Below, piece by piece: positions 9,992 to 19,600 of a stretch of 23,938 nucleotides of DNA; position 1 is the stretch's first letter, and the number at the start of each line of letters is the position of its first letter. The position numbers were made by a program, and so were the translations under genes. Source of the stretch: Pelargonium cotyledonis (Eukaryota; Streptophyta; Magnoliopsida; Geraniales; Geraniaceae); contig JAYMTA010000817.1 of NCBI GenBank assembly GCA_036897625.1, forward strand, positions 1 to 23,938. The letters run 5' to 3'. The notes below the pieces were generated by a model, which made no database searches, had not been told where the DNA came from, and saw only the letters and a list, made by a program, of their open reading frames with translations.

Positions 9992-10984
9992 CGTTTCACC
10001 AATTTTTCCTCAATACCCACAACCTCAAAAAGTTCACTTTCAGCTTAATCAGTGGTCACTGGTGTGTACTCAGTACCTTCCCATGATCCTCTTCCTATAC
10101 CCAAATCCCAATAACCCATTTCTTCGCAAAAAAATTGGATTTTTGTCCCATACCCAGAAGTGAAAGCAGCTTCTTATTCTTGGCAGCTACAATGAGCATT
10201 GATCATTGGATTTGGAGGTTCAGGAAACCCAGATGGGAATCTTCAATCATATGCGTGTAGTGAACATGAAATCGCCACTTGTCAACGATTGTTGAAATTA
10301 CAATCTCATTAAAAACTGGGCCTGCGAGAAATTTAAGGAAATGAGTAACAGTTGTATTGTAGGTGGGCGGAGCAGAAATAGGCTAAAGAAGAAGGTGATA
10401 ACATGGTTTAAGGAATTTAGGAAGCACCTGAGGTTAGCTATGGAAGCTGTTCACTGAAGAATCGTTGATTGAATCATCAACAGAGAAAAGTGAGGCATTG
10501 GATTGGATTTGAGGTGGCTTCCGGGTTTTAAGGAAGCTGATTTTCAGATCCAGAATGGCAAAAACACAACTTAGCTTTTGATGGATGGGTTAAAAATGAG
10601 GACTGCAGTTACAGTAGCTCATCTATCCAAAATGATACTTTCACTTTGTCTATTACACCCTTTATTTTTCATGTCATATTATTGCCACCAAACAATGACT
10701 TATGTTCAACCACGGTAAGATCAACGTTGTTAATTCACTTGTATTATTACATGTAGCTACTTTATCAGTGTGTGACACTTTAGTTACCACTTCAACACTT
10801 ACTCTCACGTGTAAATTTTACATTTTTTTATTGGTGATCTCGACATTTGCACGATTGGAAGTCATTACAAAGTCGCACCGCTTTCACGTGTAAGTATTTT
10901 TTTTTCCACATGTTGGTGTTGCAGGCATGACTATTTGCAAGCAGGCCAGAAAACATAAAAAGAGACCACATAAACAGGCCATTT
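9992..10984. other. Upstream region of the RING gene; no other gene seen
   Basis: The stretch beyond 9991 should contain the 5' UTR and promoter of the RING-H2 gene. No convincing TATA box on the minus strand was identified. Open frames here are short and resemble no family. From about 10600 the DNA becomes AT-rich with no recognised content. Confidence 0.5.
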
Positions 10985-11310
10985 TGGCTCAAATCTGGAT
11001 CAAAACCGCTCTGATTACAAACACTTTCATATAATCAGCTTCATACTCTTGCTTATAGTCTTTAACTACTAGTCGCACCTTGTATTTGTTAACTTCTCCA
11101 TTCTCATTGAATTTGGTCTTGTATGCCCACTTGGCACCAATGGTCTTTTGCCCTTTAGGAAGATCAATCAACCTGTTTTGTTCCCCTCAATACCTGCAAT
11201 TTCTTCATCCATTGTTTTCGTCATTTTGACATTAACATTTTTTTTTCATAGGTTGTAGGATCACAATCCGATAACAGAGCAAAGTTTATTAGTTAATTCT
11301 CGGATTGATT

Positions 11311-11865
11311 AAGAGGGTGTTTGGATTAGTTTCTAAAAAATAGCTGATAAGCATGTAGAGCTTATGAGCGTTAATGTACTCTGTCTCTTTTTAAGAATAA
11401 GTTGTTACCTGTTTGGTAAGAAAGTGTTGATAAGTACTTGAACTATTTGACAAAAAATGCTGATAAGTTGTATATAATGTCAAATTGACTATAAAAGACA
11501 TTAATAATATTTGTTGGGTAAATATTTTTATTTAAATAATCACGTTGTTTTTGACAAATTTATGAGATTATTTTTTTAAAAAAATCAACATTAAAAATCA
11601 AAATACAAAGTTATGATTTTTTTTCTTCATATTTGTGTTTTTTTTTTGTACTTTTATTATGAATGTATAAATGAAATTCTCAAATTTTGTATATAAATAA
11701 TAATAATTTAATATTTTTAAGATACAATCATATTTTTAATGATTTTTTTAAGAAATTGACATAAAAATCACTTAAATCGAATGTCAAATAACAAAATAAT
11801 AAATTTTTATTTATTTTTATCACATAATACTATAAATGACATAAATGACATTTTATTTGTCAAAC
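11311..11865. mobile_element. Probable hAT-like MITE nested in the copia fossil
   Basis: The left end AGAGGGTGTTTGGATTAG and the right end TTTGTCAAACGGAT resemble the GGGTGTTTGG / CCAAACACCC ends of plant hAT-type MITEs. The interior AGCTGATAAGC...AGAGCTTATGAG motif is also typical of those repeats. The candidate flanking duplication is CGGATTGA / CGGATTTT, only 6 of 8, so boundaries are approximate. Copia-like sequence lies on both sides, so the insertion is younger than the retrotransposon. Confidence 0.45.
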
Positions 11866-11889
11866 GGATTTTTTTATCACATAATACTA
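11814..11889. repeat. 19-bp direct repeat spaced 57 bp
   Basis: TTTTTATCACATAATACTA occurs at 11814-11832 and again at 11871-11889, identical. It spans the presumed right end of the MITE-like insertion and suggests a short local duplication or a second small rearrangement there. Confidence 0.7.
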
Positions 11890-12770
11890 AGACTAGTTAC
11901 CTATAATCAGACATCCATATAAGTCTTCTTTTAATGCATGTGTTAAAGTCGTTCACTATCCACTGTGTATGTTAGACTTGGACGAGCATCAAGTGGAATT
12001 TGTTGTTCATATGCTATTGGTTGTTGTTCAGCCTGAATATGTGGTGTAATATCATTAGTACTTCATGTCCAAAACCTTTCTTCATTAAAAATCACATCAC
12101 GACTAATAACAATTTTTTTACTAATAGGATTATAAAATTTATAAGCTTTTGATAACTGACACCAAGAAAAATGCATGCTTATAAGAAAAGTGCATTTTAC
12201 TCTCTTATCATCGTCTTTGTTTTTTTCTGATATAGAATTAGGGTGCAAACAATACACCCAAAGATTTTGAAATGATCAATTGTTGGTCTGCATCTGCTAC
12301 ATGCTTCTTCTAATGTCATATTTTGAACATCGAGTGTCAAACTTCTGTTTAATATATGAATACTCTAATAAATAGTTTCAGGCCAAAAAGTTATGAAACT
12401 ACACATTCCTTGTCAATATACTTATGTTGTCTCTTGATTCCACGAATCTCACAAAAATTTATGAATTCTTGTGAGTTGTATTCTCCTTCACAATCCGAAG
12501 CAAACACTTTTATCTTACACTCAACTTCATTTTCAACAAACACTTTAAAACTTATAAAATTTTCAAAAGCTTTTGATTTATCTTGAAGGGTTTATTAGAA
12601 CAAGGGTTTATTAGACAAATATCAAAATGAACCAGGTCAAATGCTTTAATATTTTGTTGCTCTCCCTGATTTGCCTTGCGGAAATGATTACGACGTTGTT
12701 TGCTAACAACACATTATTCAAGAAGAATAGTAATTTGAGGTAGACCCGTCACCATATTTTTCTGCTGCAG

Positions 12771-13717
12771 CAATATAATTCCTCTTTACACCGTCGTCGT
12801 ATTGTCAAAAGTTTAGCTCACTGCTTGTCACATGACAAGAGCTTGTTACCTGAACGAGATAAGACCACTAGTTGGGACTCCCAGTATAAAATTTTAATAG
12901 TATACGATTAGTGGAACACTAAAGAAGGAAATTAGTAGGCTGATAGATGGTGCAAACAAACTAATTAATTGCTGTGTGTAAAAATTGCAAGTTGTTTGAG
13001 TATCCAATTAATATCCCCAAATCCCACACACTTTTTGGAGAGTGACACATCACTAATCTTCATTTGTTTACAACAATTAAGTACCTTTTTATTCAATTAT
13101 TTAGATGCTTTTGACTCTTCACATTTGCTAACCATCAAAAGATAAAAATATAAAATTGAATCCTTTTATCACTTTCATATCCAATTCACATGACTGCTTA
13201 CTGTGCTCCACAGAGTTTGGTTTCTACAATTGAATTTATAATATAACATTTAATTAATTAGTAAAAAATAACAAGTAAAGTCAATGGAATTCATTAGCAA
13301 AACCTACAATTAATTAATTTAGTGGACAAGTTGAATTTAAACAAAAATATACATGACAAGGGTTCATATGTGAAGTTCAAATATATATCTTTCACAACAA
13401 ACATAGATTGTGACTTCTTGTTTTTGTTAAAACATATCTAAGCAAGTTTAAATGTAAAAGTTATAGTTTCAAATATGTTTCATCACTACTCATATATATT
13501 TTTAAATGGAGATAATATTATAATTGTAGAAGATATTTTTAGGTGGTGATCAGCATTGAGAACTATGTTTTCATAATTGTATTTAATATTTCAAAAAGTG
13601 AGAAATATATATTGATTATCACTATCACCATCCAAAACCAAACCATGTAAATATATAATATATATATATAGAGAGAAAATATCTCCAGAAAATAGAGTGA
13701 GTGATGGTCATGATTTC
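12771..13717. other. AT-rich intergenic DNA, no gene seen
   Basis: No recognisable coding or RNA gene. A (TA)n tract at about 13654-13670 precedes the small open frame described next. Confidence 0.6.
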
Positions 13718-13975
13718 ATGGAAGCTAGTGGTTGTCACTTTCAGAAGACTAAGAAATGGTGGCTGCATATTTTTGAGTCTCTTTATATTTTTATATTCCA
13801 TTTTGGGTTTTTTATTTTTTATTTTTTTATGGTGACTCTCCTTTATGGTTTAATATTTTCCTATGCTTTTGTTATTGTATATATCATATATGGATGGCCT
13901 TTTGTTAGGAGACCAAAAGAGAGGAGACATATAATATATAGATATAGGTATTGTATATATCAAAATAATAAATGA
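13718..13975 (+). CDS. Doubtful small membrane protein ORF (85 aa)
   Basis: The open frame begins ATG GAA GCT and ends TGA. It would encode a short polar start (MEASGCHFQKTKKWW), a long hydrophobic and aromatic stretch at about residues 20-62 that could form one or two membrane segments, and a very basic tail (RRPKERR). A TATA-like tract lies about 50 bp upstream. The hydrophobic part is rich in Phe, Ile and Tyr, which also arises by chance from T-rich DNA. I recognise no family, so this is a weak hypothetical. Confidence 0.2.
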   Translation: MEASGCHFQKTKKWWLHIFESLYIFIFHFGFFIFYFFMVTLLYGLIFSYAFVIVYIIYGWPFVRRPKERRHIIYRYRYCIYQNNK

Positions 13976-13982
13976 AAATACA

Positions 13983-14007
13983 ATGATATGATATGATATG
14001 ATGTGAT
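13983..14007. repeat. TGATA microsatellite
   Basis: About four to five tandem copies of ATGAT/TGATA sit just after the preceding small open frame. Simple repeat, no function inferred. Confidence 0.7.
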
Positions 14008-14341
14008 AATATTTGAACAAAAATAACGGTATCCACTCACTTCATATAGTTGATACCAACTAATCTACTTTCCTTCTTGTCCCAACACCTTTAAATGTGG
14101 TGGTTACTTGTCAAATTTATGATGTGCTTTTCATAATTACAACCACATCTTCAAATATCTTTCCTTTTCAAAAACAAAAATCATTTTGAAATGTAATAAC
14201 ATTTTTAATTTGATTGTTATATATTACAATTTGTAATCTGGCAGTTGACATGCTAAATATGAAATAAAAGTCGATATTCTTAAAATGAGTCAAAATAAAT
14301 AAATTATTAGTACTTTTGAAATAAGACATAATCAATAATAT

Positions 14342-14469
14342 TCATCGTTTCGTCATACGTCATTATGGACAGTTGTGATTGTTTTCTTATTTGGGTACGA
14401 GACCATTGTCGATAGTCATCATTTCGTTGTACTTCGTATTGGGCCGATACGATTGTTTTTCTTATTTGG
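14342..14469. repeat. Diverged ~74-bp tandem duplication
   Basis: Two related segments, 14342-14394 and 14416-14469, share TCATCRTTTCGT...GATTGTTTTTCTTATTTGG with about three-quarters identity and a period near 74 bp. No coding or transposon origin is evident. Confidence 0.55.
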
Positions 14470-15283
14470 TGATTTTTCAATGTTTTTGTAGTATTTGTAT
14501 TTTTCAGTAGTATCAATATTTGGTAGCCATTGTCTATTAGCTAAAGTCTAAGTATAAATGGTTTATAAAAATTGAATGCAATACAATGTCAATTGGGCTG
14601 TGATGTATTATGTTATAGGGCCTGTATGGTCTTGTTAATAGTTGTACAACCCATTGCATGAGAGTGTGGTTTGCATTATGTTTGATTTTTCATCTATTTT
14701 TAAATTTATTATTATTTTTATATCATACAATCTCATTTTCATAAATTTTTTTTTTAATTTAAAACTTCAATTGTCGATTAAATTTAAGAAAATAATAAAT
14801 TTTAAGACACTATATATGAAGATAGAGCAGTTGAATAATCAAATATAAATTTGCGTATAACTAAAAATAATTCAATTGTCGGTTTAAGAGAAAACGGTCA
14901 ATAGTATAAACCGAGCAAAAAAACTTGCATATTTTATTTTTCGTTAAAAAAACTCTGAGTTTTCCTAGGGTTCTGTTGCCTCGGATATATATCATCCCCT
15001 CAATTTAGCAGCAAAGAAAAAACTACTATTTTAAGAACTATAATTTGAATATTCCAAAGATCTAATATTGCATACAAATGAAAGGGTGGTGCAACGACTT
15101 GCCATTTTATAGACAACCAATACTCTCAAGAGTTTCATTAATATTATACAAAGGTAGATTTTAAAATAATAACCCAAGCAACCCAAAATAAATAAATAAA
15201 TAAATCTTGCACAAATCAAACTCTATATACAATATTTGATTGTAAAATTGAGACAGAGAAGATGACATTTCTGGTCAATATGT
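14470..15283. other. AT-rich intergenic DNA, includes 3' UTR of the His-rich gene
   Basis: No gene seen. An AATAAA on the minus strand (plus-strand TTTATT at 15283-15288) overlaps the stop codon of the minus-strand gene and is probably too early to be the only poly(A) signal. A (TAAA)n microsatellite lies at about 15186-15203. Confidence 0.5.
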
Positions 15284-15733
15284 TTATTTGGAATTAGCAG
15301 CAGTGCCTTGTTGAGTGGCGGGGCCGCCATTTACGTCAAAGGTCTTGACTTTGAATCTCTCCAACCTCTTCGGCTGCTCCGCCTCTCCTTTCCCGGCCGG
15401 CGACCGCGGCGAGTCAAGGCTCAAGCTTCTACTCATCATCACCTGATCACCATGATGATGACCTTCATGATCCTGATTCTGATGATGATGATGATGATGA
15501 TGCAGTAATTCACCGATTTTGTTGAAGACGTCGCGACCAAACTCCTCCGGGAAGATTTTCTTGAAAATCTCCTGTTTCTCAAGATAAAGCTCTCTCAGAC
15601 ATCGCAGCAGCGGCACCAATCTTGGGTCGACCCTCTCTTTAAGCTCCAGCTCGCCGCTCTCGATCTGTCTCAGCAGCTCCTCCATCTCCGACCGATACGT
15701 TTCGTACGATGATGATTCTTGATTGTGATCCAT
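15284..15733 (-). CDS. His-rich plant small protein of unknown function
   Basis: Intronless, 149 residues. Residues 1-70 are helical and charged (EMEELLRQIESGELELKERV, then LVPLLRCLRELYLEKQEIF), leading to a compact FPEEFGRDVFNKIGELL motif at 61-77. A run of seven His (78-84) follows, then a second cluster HEGHHH (89-94). The tail is Ser/Pro-rich (SRSLSLDSPRSP, a phosphorylation-prone motif) and ends with basic KRLERFKVKTFDVNGG. No signal peptide or membrane segment is seen. The N-terminal half looks like a conserved plant domain, but I cannot name it. The His cluster could bind metal, or may be a coding microsatellite (seven CAT/CAC codons). It has its own TATA box, so it is an independent gene. 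Confidence 0.8.
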   Translation of the reverse strand: MDHNQESSSYETYRSEMEELLRQIESGELELKERVDPRLVPLLRCLRELYLEKQEIFKKIFPEEFGRDVFNKIGELLHHHHHHHQNQDHEGHHHGDQVMMSRSLSLDSPRSPAGKGEAEQPKRLERFKVKTFDVNGGPATQQGTAANSK

Positions 15734-15790
15734 GAAAATAAGCTTTTCTCTTTAACAAATGTGATTGGAATTGGAATTGATTTTGTGGGT

Positions 15791-15797
15791 ATTTATA
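15791..15797 (-). promoter_or_regulatory. TATA box of the His-rich gene
   Basis: The minus strand reads CTCTATAAATACCC here, a near-ideal plant TATA box, 58-64 bp upstream of the start codon. A transcription start about 30 bp downstream would leave a 5' leader of roughly 30 nt. Confidence 0.7.
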
Positions 15798-16490
15798 GAG
15801 TTTTTAACTCGTTTGAATGGTCAAGATTTTCAATAATTATGTGCTTAAGCTAATACTTTTCGTTAATTATTCAAAGCCATCAGGAGTTGATGACTTGGTT
15901 CTTGTCACGTTGGTAGGGTCCTGGATTTGAGAGGGTCAATCGTGGCCACAGATTCTGATCTTGATATGGGTTCAACGGTCCTGATCAATGTGCTCTAATG
16001 TATGCAACTCCCTTGCTGTTTCTTGAAGAGTTGAAGGGTTAAGAGATAGAGAGATGGGGTCCACTTGTTGGAGCTGGAATGTTAGGATAGGAACAAGTTC
16101 TGAAAATTTTGGTTTATGTAAAGCTGATTTGGTCTTCTTTTCTTGATTACAAGCAAAGCAACATCCATTTTACAAGTTAACATGTGTTGCAAATCATGAA
16201 AGCTCTACCAAATTACTCATTTCCCTTGAGAGTTGTGATAACTATAGTTTTCAGGAAGCAACTTTAAGCATACAGCCGCCTTACATGTAAGGCACACGTC
16301 AGGCTGTGATAGATAGTGAGTCTCATCTTGTGTCAACTGTAATGAACGGTTATGATTCAATTTTAGGATACATGCATTTGACATGTATGGCAGCTGCATG
16401 CATGAATCATTTCCTTTTTTCATAAGCTATAAATGGATGAGATGTTTAGCATAGAATATAGAAAGAGCAATAATGAGAGATAGCAGAGAA
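15798..16490. other. Intergenic promoter region of the His-rich gene
   Basis: No gene seen. It holds a 16-bp perfect palindrome GCCTTACATGTAAGGC (16278-16293), RY-type CATGCA motifs at 16371-16376 and 16397-16402, and a GTCACGTTGG ACGT-core motif near 15905. All lie upstream of the minus-strand His-rich gene and downstream of the coiled-coil gene. Confidence 0.5.
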
Positions 16491-16493
16491 AGA

Positions 16494-16499
16494 TTTATT
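16494..16499 (-). terminator. Candidate poly(A) signal of the coiled-coil gene
   Basis: Plus-strand TTTATT is AATAAA on the minus strand, about 150 bp after the stop codon at 16647. This is a normal distance for a plant 3' UTR. Confidence 0.45.
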
Positions 16500-16646
16500 G
16501 AAGGGTGCATCTGTCTACAAACTCCATCTCACTTTCCAATGATACAAATAAAGAACGTCACAAGAGCTACAATGGCTACAAAAAACAAGATTAGGTGCTA
16601 ATTTTCCCACAAACATCTCAATGAAACTAAGCTACTAAGTACTGTC

Positions 16647-19600
16647 TTATCTATACATACTTGGCTGTCTCATCTGATTCTGATCTTCATAATAGGAAAA
16701 CTGATCTTGTTCAGGAGGCGTCCCATACGCCCTGCTACTTGGAACACGTCTTGATAATCCATCGTTTGAGGGCATCTGCATCATGGGGTCTTGATGTGAC
16801 GAAAATGTATATCTACTGGTCGAGGAGAAACCTGTATCCATACGAGGATCAAAATACGGGTTTTGAGTTTCAATAGGAACTTGTGACCTGAAGTCCATTT
16901 GTCGGTTGGTGAGAAATTTGTCTGTACAAAAACTCAGCTTATTATCCATGTAACTTGACCGGGCATTCATGTAAGGGCTGGCCAAATATTGTTCCCTAGC
17001 ATTTATTCCCCTACCAGGATAGTATTTCGACAAACTTAACTGAGAACCTGAAGCCAAGGCGTTGGGTTGAGTATGAGCTTCAATTGCAAAATCAGTTGGT
17101 AATCGAAAAAGCCTAACAGCACTTCCAATGGGAAACTCCATTCTGTCCATAGTAGCAGGAGCAGAAGGATTAGCTTTCACAACAGCACTGCCTTCTGTTG
17201 ACGGCAACCAATTGACATTGATTTTGTGTTGCAGTGATAACCTTGCATGTTTAAGTGCCTCCAGCACACCGCCTAACCCTTCAGTTTGTTGGTGTGGAAC
17301 CAATGCGTAGAGGCCATTTCGGCTTCCTGAAGCTTCTGCTTCTCGAGAGCTACTGCTCTCATGGGCTGACTGAGAACCCATAGAGCGTTCATGGTGGCCA
17401 AAGCCTTGTGAAGAGGGGTTCTGATAGTTTTCTCGACTCTCTTGACTTTGTCTCCCCGCCATAGGGAATTCAAACTCTCGAGACTGGGATTTGTAAGCAA
17501 GTATGCTGCTTTCCTTCTGATCCTGGGTGTATCGGGTGTCAATAACTAAAGGTTGTTGAACGCCATTGGGGGGAGTTTTTGACACTTCTTTAGAGAAGCA
17601 AACATCTTCCCCCTGTGATTTCATTTCTTGGCCTTGTAAGATTTGGGTGGTGACTATCTCAGCATGGGACTGAGCTTGTGCCTTGATATCCTCTCTTTCT
17701 TCAGTGATATCTGAGTGGTTTCCAGGATCACATGAATCCTATATTCATAATTCATAAACAAGAAACCAAATGGTTAAGTTAGCAAATGAAGATTATACAT
17801 AGAGCAGAAGTGAAAGAAGAAAAAAAGGAACTCCATGAGATCCAAACTTAAATATCAATAGAAGCCTATGTGCAATAATAAGTATTCCCTCCGACCCAAA
17901 ATGAGTGTCTACTTTCTTTTTTTGTTACTTGGTTATGCATGAATTACCAACAATATCCCCAAGATAAGTTAGTAAAAGAAAACTAAGTTTGTTAGAACAA
18001 CGTACAAGAAGGAAAGTTAACCTCTAACTACTTTATCCTCGATCTTTACAGAACTTGAAAAGTAGACACTCATAAGACACGGAGAGCTTGACAAACATAA
18101 TGTCATAATCATGAAAAAGAATGAAGAGAATCAAACTCTGCATACATGATACACCTTTCAAAATATATCAACAAATTAAGCGACGCTTGTGCAATTTTCT
18201 TCTTGAGAATATATTTTGTTCTATATTACATGCATTTTGGTCTCAGTTATGGTGAAGGTAATTATGCAATCGCACAAAAGAGGCTCTACCCAATCTCTCT
18301 CATATTTGAGTTTACTCATCCTTTTTATTTTAAGGATTTTCCCTTAAGTAGGTATGTTCTGTTCACATTACATATTTTAAAGCTCATTGAACATTTAAAA
18401 TTCTTAGTAGATGTTAACACGGATCTGATTACATTATGTTGTTTCTTTCTTGGTTAAATTTGCAACACAACACTTCCTGTTGAAATTAAAGTTCAGCAAT
18501 AAACCAGCAGGGACAGCACTTGCTCCGATTGATTAAACTAAATCCAACCTAAGGTTCAAGAGTTTTTATTCATCTATTAGTTCACTCATTTACATCTCTA
18601 CACAAGCATTTATAAATACACAAAGAAAAGCAGGAAGTTCCACAATCAGTGGTTAATTTACCATATCCATACAAAAAGGAAAAGAAGAAAAAAGAGGTAA
18701 CTGATTTATCCAGTTGACAAGTTGTCAACCAACTTAATAGCCAAATAAATTGCACAAGAAACATTTCAAGGGGAGATCATTTTTTTGTATCAGAAAGCAA
18801 TGATGATCCGTAGCAATTAACAGTCAATAGTTCATCTTAAATATAGCCTAACATCATGTAATTCAAGTGGTCCCGGATAATAACCAAAAGTGTCTTCACA
18901 AGTGCAAGTGCAACAAACTAAGTTGTCAACTAGGTGAAGAAAAAGTTAATTATCCATACGTTTACGAAGGTGCTAATGAAACATACCGGTGTACCATTGT
19001 TATTTTCTCTAAACTTCTCCTCTTCCCATTCTCTTTGAGCGTTTTCCATCTCTTCATATTGACCAATGAGTTGTGCCTGATGTTCTAGTGCTCTTTCCAT
19101 GTCTTTATCTCTTCCATAATCATTGACATCAGGGATGCCATTTATAATGTTGCTTTCATTCTGTAAGCATGCTGAAACGTCCTCTTCTCGGATTTCAGAA
19201 ACTCCTTGCAAGACATCAGTCCCACCATTAGAGAAATTCAGAAATCCTTCTGAACAGGTAGGAACTTTAATATCTTGGGCACCAACCTTGATAGATTCAT
19301 TTTTAGATTCCTCAGATCCTGATCTAAGAATGCAAACTAATAAAATTAGAACATAAACAGACAGAAAATTTTAAAATTGCAAAAAAATAAAAATAAATAA
19401 ATAGATTACAAGCACCTAAGCAATCTCAAACCAAAGTCTTACCATAACAGATGAAGAAAATTCTCCATACTTGAGAGTATTTTTTACCCCTAACATTCAT
19501 ATCATACAATGTGCTTATAGTAATGAGCTCAACACTAGCAATTCCAACATGGGAAGTTAAGGTTGAGTCCACTATTCAGTACAACTTTTGCATACATGCA

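Larger units (their letters stand above)
10985..12770 (-). mobile_element. Ty1/copia LTR-retrotransposon fossil (pol remains)
   Basis: Minus-strand segments read as copia pol. There are traces of the pre-integrase and integrase region (about 12260-12770), the integrase C-terminal portion with the typical KAYKFYNPISKKIVISRDV wording (12063-12257), the linker, and the start of the reverse transcriptase with LPKGQKTIGAKWAYKTKFN (about 11000-11270). No LTRs, primer-binding site or gag were recognised, so this is a partial, clearly broken copy with several disruptions and is probably old. It is split between linker and reverse transcriptase by a younger MITE-like insertion. Confidence 0.85.

Noticed and set aside
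10985-12770. Flanking LTRs for the copia fossil
   Set aside because: No pair of long direct repeats with TG...CA ends was seen on either side of the pol remains.
15308-15508. Met-rich plus-strand open frame
   Set aside because: It is the antisense of the His codons in the His-rich gene.
16217-16423. 68-codon minus-strand open frame between the two minus-strand genes
   Set aside because: No domain, poor start context, and it overlaps palindromic and RY-motif promoter DNA.
18146-18457. 103-codon plus-strand open frame
   Set aside because: It lies inside intron 4 of the coiled-coil gene, on the opposite strand, and has the Phe/Leu/Tyr-rich look of translated AT-rich DNA.
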